From the NCBI GenBank assembly GCA_030549495.1, contig JAUIRK010000014.1, positions 1 to 64,000 on the forward strand: a DNA stretch of 64,000 nucleotides, given 5' to 3'. The first letter of the stretch is position 1; each line of letters opens with the position of its first letter. Below the pieces are notes generated by a model. The model was not told the DNA's origin and ran no database searches. It was given only the letters and a program-made list of their open reading frames with translations. The translations under genes and the position numbers were made by a program. Below are positions 22,499-34,025 of the stretch, in pieces. Source of the DNA: Nectonema munidae. Its lineage: Eukaryota > Nematomorpha > Nectonematoida > Nectonematidae.

Positions 22499-22982
22499 TT
22501 AATGTTTTTTTAGAAATGTTTCAAGATTCGTCTGTTTCAAATTAGACATTTGATGATTTTCAACACAATCAAGTGCACTTTTTGCTAAGTTGAAAAGAGT
22601 CTTGGACTTTATTAGAAACCAACCATTAGAAGCTTTAAAATTGACATCACCAACTTCTCCTGCAATCTGTATAGCCTTCTCTCGAATCATCACACCAGAA
22701 ATAGGAATATTTTTTGCTCTCATTACACAAAACCACTCGTAAATTGAAGTATTAACTTTTTCGTGAGATAATCTAACTGTTAATGTTTTACATTTTGAAT
22801 TGATACCTGTATTCCACATTTGTTTAATTTTTTCTTTATTTTTGATAATATTTTGAATCTGTGTCTTTCCAAGATGATAATCTTCAGCTAGCTTATAACA
22901 TGGAACACCACTTTCATTTTTCTCGATAACTTCGATTTTTTGCTTGATGTTAAGGTAACAGCGTTTTACTTTTTTTGCCTCT
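22499..22982 (-). CDS. CENP-B/Tigger-type DNA-binding protein, last exon, no DDE domain
   Basis: Reading leftwards from 22982, a splice acceptor (TTTATTTTTTAG) precedes RGKKSKTLLP-like sequence. Then comes the first helix-turn-helix, CYLNIKQKIEVIEKNESG and KLAEDYHLGKTQIQNIIK. The second HTH (Tc5/CENP-B type) follows with YEWFCVMRAKNIPISG and FKASNGWFLIKSK. The protein stops about 40 residues later at LETFLKKH, where Tigger transposases would go on to the DDE domain. A TAA stop and an AATAAA signal within 15 bases end it. The upstream exon(s) should lie at higher coordinates and were not identified. It would bind DNA but not cut it: a truncated transposase, or a separate DNA-binding product of the element. 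Confidence 0.7.
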
Positions 22983-25900
22983 AAAAAATAAACAAGATGT
23001 TTATTTTAATGTGAGATAAAAACTTAAGAGTAATTTCAAATAGAACGTATTAATTAAAATAAAATTCCTCGTTTACTCATTACTTTTCATTTTAAATTAT
23101 AGATGTGAATTTTCTCTATTCTCAAACAAATAGGAAAAAGTCGGTTTTTAAATTTAAAAAATCTCTCAAATTTTTTACTAATAAAATTCTTAAAAAAATG
23201 ATATTTATTTAATAAGGTTCAAATCTTGAGATTTTACTTGATTAAAAATATAGAATAACTATTACACTGAATATTATACACTAAATTTATAGCCCTATAA
23301 ATTTTGTAATAAAAAAAGCTGTGACTAGTCAAATTAACACCCCACGGTACCTTTACCTTTACCTAGAAAACCTTACATAAAAAATTTTTTTAAAACAAAA
23401 TATAAAAAAATAATTATACAGTTGAAGTAATTTAAAAAATAAAGATAAAATAATTAATAAATATAAAAAAATTAAATAATAGTCTTTAAGTTTTTATTTA
23501 AAGTTAAAAATATTTTTAATGGGTAGGTGTAAAATAAGCTGCAAAAAAAGCTGCAAAAGTAAAGCCTGATTTCGAATAAACGAAAAGAGATAACAGAGTG
23601 AAAATTTACTAACATATAAAACTCGAGTCTCTAATTCAGAAAAAAATCAAATCAAGTTATATATATTAAAAAAACATTATATTTTAGTGATAATAAGTCA
23701 AAATTTATGGATTTGTCTTCCATTTCTGTTACCTCGATGGTGGCAATAATGTCTATGCGAATTAATTTATGTAAAAAAATATATTTTCATTTTAAAAAAT
23801 TAATTTTCAAAAATATTTTGTTAAATTTTTAATTTCTTTAATCTTTTTATTCTCTTTTGTTTTTAAAGATGATCTTTATTCAAAATATCAAATAAAAAAT
23901 ATATTTATTATATTATTATTATTGATTTGAGAATAGATAAAGCTCGTTCAAAGATAAGCGTTAACGATAAATGCTCACGTACAGCCACTAGATGCAAATT
24001 CAAACCTCAAAGTTTGAACACAAAAGTGGAACTGAGACTTCAATAGAAGAAAGAGGGTGTACGCTTAGTTATGATGATCAAATACAAGAGTACATACAAT
24101 TTCTAGTTTTAACTAACACCTTGTATGCAGAATTAAGTATATATTTATTTTGATATAATTTAATTCACTTAATATACTTCTTTTGTCATCACTTTCTTAA
24201 ATATGCTGAGCACTTCTTTTCATTTGGATCTTTCTAACTTCAAATATACCGTGATTTTAATAAACAATTTATTGCAGATCTGATTGTGATATTTTTGAAA
24301 ATTACTATCCTGTCAAAAAATTTATTAAATCAAGAATTTTCGAAATTAAAAACAATAATAAATTTTAAATGCATAATTTTTCAATAAATATAGTATTTAT
24401 TTACTTAATACACCATTTTATGATGTATAATCTGTCAGTAAATTAATTTTCACATGTAACCTAACTGATAAATTTACTTTCACCGGAGAAGCTATCTGAA
24501 TAATTTCATATTTTCTAAAACACTTAATTTTACATAACTACACCAACATCAATGAATTTTTAAGGGAGTTTACCCTTACCTTTAATGTTTATAATATTTT
24601 AATATCTACCAAAAAGTCGAGTCTTTGGGATCCAAAAAATCCTTTAAGTTATCCGAAGTTCGAGTTAAACGAATGATCAGTATCATATATTTTCTTGAAT
24701 GAATAGCAGTTCTGTGATACTTCCAGGTACAAATTTAAGGGAGCAAAACCTCAAAAAAAAATTGAATTCATTTTATTTTATAAAAAAATAACGAGAGTAT
24801 ATATACAAAATTACGATAATTTACGTTGAAAAGGTCATAAAATTTTGTGCCTACACGCTTAAAGATAATAATAAAATATGGTACAATAATTCAAAGCAAA
24901 TCATAGGGCTGCAAATATCTCAGCGCTGAAAATGCCTTACAACGAAATGAATGAAAGCATGTGTAACTCACACTTTTATTGATTTTTCATAAAAACTTTG
25001 TATTCAAAGCCTCTGAAATATATTGCAACATGATGAACGGCAATTCACAGATAGCATTGAAATTTTTATCCCGAATAATTTAAGTTATAAATTGATATCA
25101 GAAAAAGCATGAATTACTTCGATTTAACTGAAAATTCCACCTATCTGATTTTGAGTTAAACGAAAATTTAGCATGTGTAGATATGACTGAGACAGGTAAA
25201 GCGACTCGAGTTATCGAGAGCTTACTACTAGATGTTTATCTATAAACTATTATGCTAGGATAAATTTAAAATGATATCTAAATATAAAAACTTTCATTTT
25301 ATTAAATTGTCAATTTTTATAAATATTATAATATAGATACATTATAATAAATTTTTTTCCTAAGAGAAATCCTCTTTTTACGAAATTCGAATAAATTTTG
25401 ATAAAATTTCAAAAACCAGCCAGATAAATTAGTACTAAGAAAATTTTCCCAAAGTTATTAAAAATCAATGACTTTAAAATTTCCTAAATATCTGCCAACG
25501 TGAAAAATTATTTTTTTTTAAAGATTTTCTTGACAAATATATTGCCACCTTTGGATATATACTTCGAAGAATATTTTTTTTATTTTCCCCATCATTTGTT
25601 GGAAAAAATATTCTTTTAAAGATTTTCATTTAAATTTGTGCAGGAAAATTAATTTTTTTAACCTTTTACCTTTCGAAGTTATCATTTCTCAACTTAATAA
25701 AAAGAATCAAGATTTTATGTTGACTTTTTCATGAAAATGATTTCTGTTAAGGTACCAAATTTTAAAACTTTAACACAAAATTTGATTTTCAGAAGAATTT
25801 TTGAAACTGGATTTCCAATTTTTCAAAAATAATAAGTCCACTTTCCGTATAAAGCCATTACCAAATTTATGTAAAAATGAGTTTTGAACAATTTTTAATA

Positions 25901-26929
25901 CACTTTCAAAAGAATTTTCCTTTTCAAACGATGCCTATCGTTAAGACAGTTTACTTCATTGATGTATAAAATGTTTTTAGAATACAAAAATAATTATTCT
26001 GTAAAATTTAGTTAATATCTGTTGCGGGTATTATTAAAAAACCTTACAATTAAAAATGCGAGCTGATCATTATTGCCTAAACTTAATTCAAGGGTTTTCA
26101 AATAAATTTTGTTAATCATGTTGTATATGATTGGATACTTTGGTCGACACTTTAAAATTTCTTCATAAGTGCAGAATCTTTCATTAGGGCGGGAGACACT
26201 GTACTATTTTTTGAACAACTGGTTAAGTTTAACAATTTTTAAGATAAAATACAAACTTTCTAATAAAGTTTTCTAATTAAAAACATGCTTCATCTTAAAT
26301 AAAAATGGCTTTCCTAATAGATTTATTGAAAATAATGAAAATTTTAAAATAAAAACGAATAATAGTACACTAAATAATTGTGTAAGAGAAAACAAAAAAT
26401 AAAAATTGAAGAGTTTTCAGAACTACGAAGACTTTTAGAGAGTTCTTATTTGACTAAACACAATTCATCCTGATAAATAAAAATCTGAAAAAAAATTAAA
26501 GCGATTCATGAAATTGATGAAAAAATTAATCATAAGTTCCATACCTAAATACTTTTTAGCTTTCTACATTCATAGATTTCTTGTTACTTGCAATATTAAA
26601 AACTTTTATTATCTAACCGGAATAAATGAATACAGGAATATTGAATTAGAAAAAAATTTAAAAAGTGAAATCAGATAATTTTCTATATTTCTTATCATTT
26701 TTCATAAAATTTTGAATACACTGAAATAAGAAAGAGACATTATATAAAACTGTTTTTAGATAAAATACTTTCAGAATAATTATTGATCATTAATTTTGTT
26801 AAAAGTTAAGTAAGGTAACAAATACGAATATGGTAAAAAAGTTGTTTTAAGAGTTCATTTTGAAATTACTTGAGCTTGATTTATTATAAAATCTTAAAAA
26901 AATATTTAATATGAACTTATAATAAAGAA
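22983..26929. other. AT-rich stretch without reading frames
   Basis: No frame of 60 codons exists on either strand between about 22820 and 27285. Near 24613-25230, words such as AAGTTATCCGAAGTTCGAG and ACTCGAGTTATCGAGAGC suggest the ends of a pogo-like MITE nested here. Nothing else was recognised. Confidence 0.5.
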
Positions 26930-28667
26930 TTAAGGAAAAAAGTTAAATTTCTTACAGATAAAGCAGAGATCAGCCTTGAAAAAAGTTTACAGAAAAGCAA
27001 AGATTGACCTTCAAAAAAAGTTGAATGAACTTATGAAAAAAATAAATAAAAAATTTAAGTTCCTTACACAGAAAGCAAAAGTCAATCTTAAAATTTTTTT
27101 AACGTAATTATAGGGAAATATAAGCAAAAAGTAAAGTTTGTTACAGAGAGAGCAAAGATCAACCTTTAAAAATTGAACTTATAAAAAGAATTAAAGAAAA
27201 AATTTTAATTTCTTATAGATAAAGCAAAGATCCGCCTTGAAAAAGTTTAATATAATACGGGATGATAAAAAAGTTTACAGAAAATTAAAGATTGACCTTC
27301 AAAAAAAGTTGAATGAACTTATGAAAAAAAAAAGTAAAAAATTTAAGTTCCTTACACAGAAAGCAAATGTCAACCTTAAAAAATAAATTAAGTAAAAATA
27401 TTAATCTTTCAGAAAAAGCAAAGATCAGCCTTGAAAAAAGTTTAATATAATAGGGGATGAACTTATAAAAAAGTTTACAGAAAAGCAAACATTGACCTTC
27501 CAAAAAAGTCGAATGAACTTATGAAAATAAATAAATAAAAAATTTAAGTTCGTAAAGCAAAAGTCAGCCTTAAAAAATTTTTAACGTAATTATAAGGAAA
27601 TATAAGTAAAAAGTAAATTTTGTTACAGAGAGAGCAAAGATCAACCCTTAAAAATGTTTAATATGAACTTATAAAAAAGAATTAAAGAAAAAATTTTAAT
27701 TTCTCACAGATAAAGCAAAGATCCGCCTTAAAAAAGTTAAAATTAAAGATTGACCTTCAAAAAAAGTTGAATGAACTTATGAAAAAAAATAAGTAAAAAA
27801 TTTAAGTTCCTTACACAGAAAGCAAATGTCAACCTTAAAAAATAAATTAAGTAAAAATATTAATCTTACAGAAAAAGCAAAGATCAGCCTTGAAAAAAGT
27901 TTAATATAATAGGGGATGAACTTATAAAATGTTTACAGAAAAGCAAACATTGACCTTCCAAAAAAGTTTAATGAACTTATGAAAATAAATAAATAAAAAA
28001 TTTAAGTTCGTAAAGAAGTCAGCCTTAAAAAAATTTTTAACGTAATTATAAGGAAATATAAGTAAAAAGTAAATTTTGTTACAGAGAGAGCAAAGATCAA
28101 CCTTTAAAAATGTTTAATATGAACTTATAATAAAGAATTAAGGAAACAAGTTAAATTTCTTACAGATAAAGCAAAGATGCGCCTTGAAAAAGTTAAATAT
28201 AATAGAGGATGAACTTATAAAATAAATTAAGTAAAAATATTAAGGCCAACCTTCAAAAAAAATATTATAATAAGCGAAGAACTTATAAAAACAATTATAA
28301 ATAAGTTAAGTTTCTTACAGAAAAAACAAAGTTCAAACTATAAAAAAAATTTGAAATAGAAAACAAGAAAGAAAATGGTTGTAATTATATTTTAGAAGGA
28401 GAAAATAAAAGAATTCGCCATTTTTAAAAATTCAAAAAAATGGCCGTCGAATTTGCAGCTTATTTTACCCTTAAAATGGTTCCCAAAAATTTCGGAAAAG
28501 TTTGAGAGGCTATCATACAAATTCTAGGGAACATATTTAATTGTAACTTTGAATATATATATTGTATATTATATTTAGTTTATATGCAAAATTTAAATTA
28601 AATTGTCAAATTATTTACAAAGTTATTTAACTTTATATTTGAAGCTATTTTTGCAGCTTATTTTACC
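23521..28667. mobile_element. 5.1-kb nested element with GGTAAAATAAGCTGCAA inverted ends
   Basis: The left end reads GGGTAGGTGTAAAATAAGC followed by TGCAAAAAAAGCTGC. The right end, on the minus strand, reads GGTAAAATAAGCTGCAAAAA then TAGCTTC (28648-28667). A second inward copy, GGGTAAAATAAGCTGCAAAT, lies at 28453-28472. The element contains no protein-coding signal; its right third is a higher-order tandem array. No target duplication beyond a possible AAT was seen. It appears to be a large non-autonomous DNA element. Confidence 0.6.
26930..28340. repeat. higher-order tandem array, ~90-100 bp subunits, 458-bp super-unit
   Basis: Subunits share CTTACAGANAAAGCAAAGAT, then CCTTNAAAAAAGTTTAAT and GAACTTATAAAAA. 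A GAATGAACTTATGAAAA-type anchor occurs at 27023, 27311, 27511, 27769 and 27969, with spacings of 288, 200, 258 and 200. The super-unit is therefore 458 bp for the last repeats (27311 to 27769 and 27511 to 27969) and 488 bp for the first. A 72-codon minus frame inside is only repeat translation. Confidence 0.85.
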
Positions 28668-28862
28668 AATAATAAAATAACAAAATGGTTTTTTGAAAAA
28701 GTCGTAAATAAGAGGTAAATAATGCCAAAAAAACGTTAAATAAGGTCGCATGTCGCATAACACAGGGTCGTATAATAAAGGTAAAAAATCTATTCATAGT
28801 CTAATAAACAAACTTTTGAAAAAAATTAGGTCTCTGTTAACAGAGAGTCGTATATTAAAGGT

Positions 28863-28874
28863 GTCGCTGTAGAC
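28863..28874. repeat. 12-bp direct repeat, right flank of insertion
   Basis: GTCGCTGTAGAC, matching 22388-22399. It reads in frame with the LINE continuation. Confidence 0.75.
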
Positions 28875-29346
28875 TCTCTCATCCTTCCAGTTCTTCAATA
28901 CGGCCTTCTATCATGGGGTACATCGCTTACTTAGCCCTCAACCCTAACTTTCCTTTTGAAAATTCAGCGTCTTAGTCTTTTAACTATTTCAAAAGCTTTC
29001 CGCACTACTCCCACAGCTATATTGGAATTCACACTGACTTGTACACCTAAACAGTTATGTTTTAACTCTCGGTCATTTTCCAAACAATCTGAATGAACTA
29101 CTAACACACCCGACACTATTAATTTGACTCTCGACGCTTTTACGAATTATTGAACCCATTCTAAATCTTCACCCACCGCCCACTCAATAGCTTTCTTCCT
29201 CTCCTTTTCTCTCTATTTCTTTTATTTTAGACTCCCTTTAAATCCTGCATAAACATAGAGACTGCCTCTATTTCCCTATCAAGCATCTTGCAAGCATATT
29301 AATTCAGTTTTGGAAAGTGCTTTGACATCTCTACCTACCTACCTAC
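28863..29346 (+). mobile_element. LINE reverse transcriptase C-terminal part and 3' end (copy A)
   Basis: Continues the LINE cut at 22388. The frame resumes VAVDSLILPVLQYGLLSWG, the thumb/C-terminal signature of Jockey/I-type reverse transcriptases, then an in-frame stop, IQRLSLLTISKAFRTTP and a 3' UTR. It ends with (CTAC)n near 29331-29346, a typical LINE microsatellite tail. Confidence 0.85.
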
Positions 29347-29519
29347 GCTGGCAGTGGCCGCTATCTCTGTCATTTAAATTTAATTTTATCCTGCATTATA
29401 TAGGATATAAAGTTCAATCTTCAATAAAAGCATAAATTACACATAAGAAGAATATTAATTGTTAAATAAATGTAAATATCCCTTCCGTCTAATAAAGTGA
29501 ACAACAACTTTTAAAAATA

Positions 29520-30260
29520 CAGTGGTACCTCAGTTATCGAAAGTGTCAGTACTCGTACATTTCGATTTTTGACCAAAAAAATTAGCAGAAATTGTTTCAG
29601 TTCTCGACCAAATGCCTAACAGATGACGAAGGCATATTTATTAAAGAATAATAATAAAGAAAAATAGTATTTATTTTGTTTATATTTGTGGAATATACAT
29701 AACATTATTTATATACTTTCAATCTTTGTGGATTAATGCTTATAAAAATTGTCTGACAATTTGTTTATATTTTAGATACAGCCCTAATCATGTATCCTAA
29801 AAAGAGTAGAAGTGATGGTTACAATGGAAAGAAAAGAGTTAAGAGAGCGACATTAGAACTAAAGAAAGAAATCTTAGCAACATATGAGAATGGAGTTCGT
29901 GTTTCTGATGGCTTACAGAAACCGATTATATCAACGTTTTTGAAAAATAAGGAGATTCTTAAAGCTGCTGATGTTGCAAAAGATTTTAGTAAAGAAGTGG
30001 AATTCACAGTGCACTTATGCATGGAGAGGCAGCAATTAAAAAAAGAACGAACAGAAAAGTTTAAAAAAGAATTCAGTGAATTTATAAAAAGAGGTTTTGT
30101 CCCACACAGGTCTTTAATGGAGACGAAACAAGTTTATTCTGGAATTATCTGAGTGTTTAAGCGAAATAATATAATGAAAAGCAAATTGCCTGTAATGTGG
30201 AAGGCAAATGTAAAAGCTTGGGTCACTCAGAGTGCATTCCCACAGAATTCTGAACTTATT
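29520..30260 (+). pseudogene. Tigger (pogo superfamily) transposase relic, copy A
   Basis: A TA dinucleotide precedes the terminus CAGTGGTACCTCAGTTATCG, a classic Tigger inverted-repeat start. The 120-codon frame at 29790-30152 begins MYPKKSRSDGYNGKKR, has the CENP-B N-terminal helix region LELKKEILATYENGVRVSD and TFLKNKEILKAADVAK, and a deletion relative to full Tigger proteins. In another frame near 30118 is FNGDETSLFW, the conserved first DDE block (DETGLFW), and near 30205 LPVMWKANVKAWVTQSAF. It is therefore decayed by frameshifts and deletions. The right inverted repeat was not found. Confidence 0.85.
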
Positions 30261-31989
30261 CTTGTTTTTCTTTGTATACATAAACCTTTCATAGGGTAGC
30301 TTTTGTCCAACTTTGTTATTTTTAATTACTTTCATCGAATGTAATAATAGGTGGCGACTTTATATTGAGAGAAAATGAATAATTAGTATTGGAAAAACAA
30401 TGTGAGAAGCAAATCTTTGAAAATAAAACAACCTGCTCTAGCAAACAATAAATTTGAAAAGCAAAGGAATTAGGTCCTTGCCAAAAAAGTCATAATATTT
30501 TAATTTGATGATCACATATATTTATTAGGTTCTAGAAGAGATGCATTGTATTGAAAAACTTTTAGTTAACTAACAAATGAACTAAACGATTCGTTATTAA
30601 TTAACAAGAGAACTAACTTACATATCAACCTTACTAACTAACAATTTAGCCAAGTAAAATACCTAGCAACTAACTTACCATGATATACTCATTATAATTT
30701 TTGCGTACAAAGTTATACTAGCATACTTATTATGTTTGTAAATTCTCTTGTATTTGATCATTATAAAGTTACCGAACACCGCTTAGTCTGTATTTCACTG
30801 ACCACTCAACTAACTATCCTTACAAACAAACTGACGATTTTTTAAATAAAGAAAAAAATTTAGAACTAGGCAAATGCAGTTTTTTACAATTAATAATTGA
30901 GCAAATACTCAATGAACAAATGTCTGGATGCCATTATATTTCGCATATTTAAAAAAGGAAGTAACATAAACAAATAATAGAAATTAATATATTTTGTTTT
31001 ATATTTTCAAAAAATTTAATATTTATCTATCATTCAGTTAAAATTTTTTACGTAATATAGGTTACCAAATTTAGAATTAGAATGCAAAAACAAAACATAT
31101 GACAACATTTGAGATTTATTGCAAAATAATTAATTTTTAATTGAAATTTAAAGTAATTTTTATAGATAATGTTTTGTTCAAAAACAGCTAGAAACCTTCC
31201 CACTAAGAGATAATTTATATAAAATTATTGTATTTTTCATTTATATGTTCTTATATTTCTTATGATATAGATTTTGTATTTAGTTAAAAAAAATTATTTA
31301 TTTCAAAAAAATCAGAATACCTAGAAGAGATGAGGTTTTTTCCAAAAGGATTTTTTCATAGATCCTAAAATTTAGGATACTTTGTTTTAAACAGAATTAT
31401 TATTTCAACTTGGTACTTTTAGGAAATTTTTTTTTACAAATAAAGATAAATGTTTTCTTTGCTTCATAGCTTTCTAGGATAAATTCAATTTTATATTAGT
31501 CTCCAGTCCATTCTTAGGATGCTTATAACTTTTCCATTTCTTAACCAATTTTAGCAATAAATATACCTAATTAAAGAGCAAAAATATGTGTAGACTTGAT
31601 AAAATTTAACAAAAAATTTCAATGCTATGAAATCTTTCCGAAACCTTTTTAAGATTGAACTAAGGGGAGGCAAAATTTGTTTTGAAAAATGATATTGTAC
31701 AACATTTTTGATTAAATATACTATTGTGTTTTAAGGAATTGAAATTGCCAAATAAGGTTCAATTAAATACTTTTTAGGAATTGAAATTTCAAAATAGGGA
31801 GACAGTGATAATAAACAATTAGACTTTTAGATTATACAGTTTTCTCTTAAAATTTCAAAAAAATTCTAGAAAAATCATTCTTGTAATAAATATTCGAGTA
31901 AATAATACAATCAGTTTTGTTTTATTTATATTTCATTATAAATTTAATAGGTTTTTTTGTCTACGCAGAGGTTATGATAAAGAAAACAT
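30261..31989. other. no gene seen (duplicated block A)
   Basis: AT-rich sequence. Near 30560-30700 the tetramer words AACTAAC/CTAACTAAC are frequent. No coding signal. Confidence 0.5.
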
Positions 31990-33280
31990 TGATTATAAAT
32001 TAATTGTACAAAATTGGCTGAATCCCCTCAAATTTTGTGACATTTCCAAAAATCGCTAGCTGCATCTTTTAATACCATTTTTATGGTAGTTGAATGACGT
32101 TCTCATTTTAAAAACTGAAAATCAAAAACATAAATTAAAATCTTTCAGCAAAATTTTGACATTATCTGTAGTTAACCTTTAGGGTCTGTCTATATTAGAT
32201 ACTCCCTTGAAAATTTATAATTATATACCGTTTTGAATGCATAACGCTTAATATATTTAATTTTTTCAATAATCATGGCTACCATTTAGAAAATGTCAAT
32301 CAAAATTTTGATTGATGAGGAATATGTCTAATAGAATATTCCTTCAAATTTTACATAAAATATATGTTTTATACTAAATCGGCCATGCTGGTTTCCTTTC
32401 TAGACTCAGTTTTTGCATTTAAGATTTGAACATACTTATATATAAGAGTTAATCAAATTTGCGGTTTACTCCAAAAAACTGTCTCTAAAACATTCATTAA
32501 AATTTTACATGAAATATATATTTTTATACCAAATCAACCATGATAGTTTCATTCTCAGATTTGGATTGAAAATATCTGATAGTGTTAATAAAATTTGTAG
32601 TTTATGCCTGAAAACTATCTCCACATATATCTCTTTAATTTTACATGAAACATATGTTTAATACCAAATCAAACATGATAGTTTGATTTCTGGACTCATT
32701 TTTCGCTTTTAATGTTTGAAAATATCTGAAGGTGTCAATCAAATTATGCGGTTTATGTCTAAAAACTGTAGTTAAAAATATATCTCAAATTTTATATAAA
32801 ATATATGTTTTTATACTAAATCAATAATGCTAGTTTCATTTATGGACTCAGTTTTTGTACTTAGAATAAGTGTCAATCAAATTTTGGGTATTCCTCTAAA
32901 ATTTGTTTCCAAAAATATCGATTCAAATTTTACATGAAATATATGTTTTTATGCTAAATCGATCATGCTGCTTTCATTTCTGGACTCATTTTTCGCATTT
33001 AGAGGTTTTAAAATATTTCTCAGTGTCAAATTTACTGTTTACGCCTGAAAAGTATCTCCAAAATATCCTCTCTAATTTTACATGAAATATATGTTCATAT
33101 ACCAAATCAACCTAGTTTTATTTTGGAACTCAGTTTTTGCATTTAAAGGTTTTAAAATGTTTGAAGGTGTCAATCAAAGGTGCAGGTTTACGTCTAATAT
33201 CTACACAAATATTTTTGAAATTTAAATAAAATACCTGTTTTTATACCAATTGAAGATACTGGTTTCATTTTCGGGGTTAT
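31990..33280 (+). repeat. fold-back/satellite repeat family, one-arm copy (A)
   Basis: The terminal block (AATTGGCTGAATCCCCTCAA, ATCGCTAGCTGCATCTTTTA, GGTAGTTGAATGACG) is followed by about seven tandem units of 137-155 bp. Landmarks CATGCTGGTTTCATTTCTGG/GGACTCATTTTT lie near 32384, 32539, 32678, 32826, 32964, 33110 and 33247. Each unit holds TACATGAAATATATGTTTTTA and GTGTCAATCAAATTTGCGG. Only one orientation is present. The same family is at 12.4, 46.5 and 51.8 kb. Confidence 0.8.
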
Positions 33281-34025
33281 CATCAATTGGCGGTAAATCG
33301 GGGGTATCAAAAATGTAGCTGTCTTATTTGCTTGGAGTAGTATTGTAAAGTACGACATTTAATTAAAGTAAGAAACCCAAAAATTTATATATTTTTTGAA
33401 GTTAAAATCCAGCGTTGCTTTTTGTTTACACTTTGAGTTCAAAACCTCATTTGAGCGTTTTTCTTATTATAATATCACTTTCTAGATTTGTTACTAGTAG
33501 GCCGAAATATTTTCTTGTGTGAATTTCCTTTATCAACAGTAACTAAAAATGCCTAATGAGTACAAAAGTGTCACTAAAACATAAATAGAAGGAAAATTGC
33601 TATTATTTTTGAATGAATAAAAGTAAATATTATTATAGTTAATTTGACAGCAATACATGATATAAAATCGGGGCTAAATTTGACGAAAAAAAAGTATATC
33701 TGTTCTGTAAATAAATATGGCGGACGGCTGACAACAGTGGCGTTATATTGGGGGAGTTATAAAAGAGAGAAATTTGATCTATATAATTTTATGGCATGAA
33801 GCGAGAGGCGTTTGTGCGAGGGATCAAACAACTCATTAATCACTGCTAAAATTGCATCAACAACGCATGGCGTTAAATCGATGGTTATTTCAATGAAGTA
33901 AAGTGTGTTTGTTAATGTTATTGGCGGATAGCGAGGGGCGTTAAATAGGGGGAATTATAATGGAGAGAAATCGGGTCTACATAATTGGTGGTATGCGGGG
34001 TTGGCGGTAAAGCGAGGGAGCAGTG
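33281..34025 (-). mobile_element. pogo/Tigger-like element end (copy A)
   Basis: On the minus strand the terminus reads CACTGCTCCCTCGCTTTACC followed by GCC, next to TA. Inside, GGCGGTAAATCGGGGG-like words recur at about 33290, 33741, 33868, 33925 and 34005, the kind of subterminal repetition seen in pogo-like elements. No transposase and no opposite end were found. It abuts the fold-back array. Confidence 0.5.

Larger units (their letters stand above)
22400..28862. mobile_element. 6.46-kb insertion into the LINE, CENP-B/pogo-related
   Basis: The block separates two halves of one LINE reading frame and is flanked by a 12-bp direct repeat. Its left end starts AGAGGGTCGTTAGAGAGAGG. Its right end holds the palindrome TCTCTGTTAACAGAGA and the words GGGTCGTATAATAAAGG and GAGTCGTATATTAAAGG, which echo the left end in direct orientation. 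These resemble subterminal words of pogo/Tigger elements, but no clean inverted repeat pair was found. It contains a CENP-B-type gene (22499-22982) and a second, nested element (23521-28667). There is no DDE transposase domain. Confidence 0.6.

Noticed and set aside
27285-27503. 72-codon minus-strand frame in the tandem array
   Set aside because: Low-complexity F/L/K translation of the repeat units; not a gene.
29819-30335. Two minus-strand frames opposite the Tigger relic (also at 57027-57543)
   Set aside because: Antisense of Tigger coding sequence and its flank; duplicated only because the block is duplicated.
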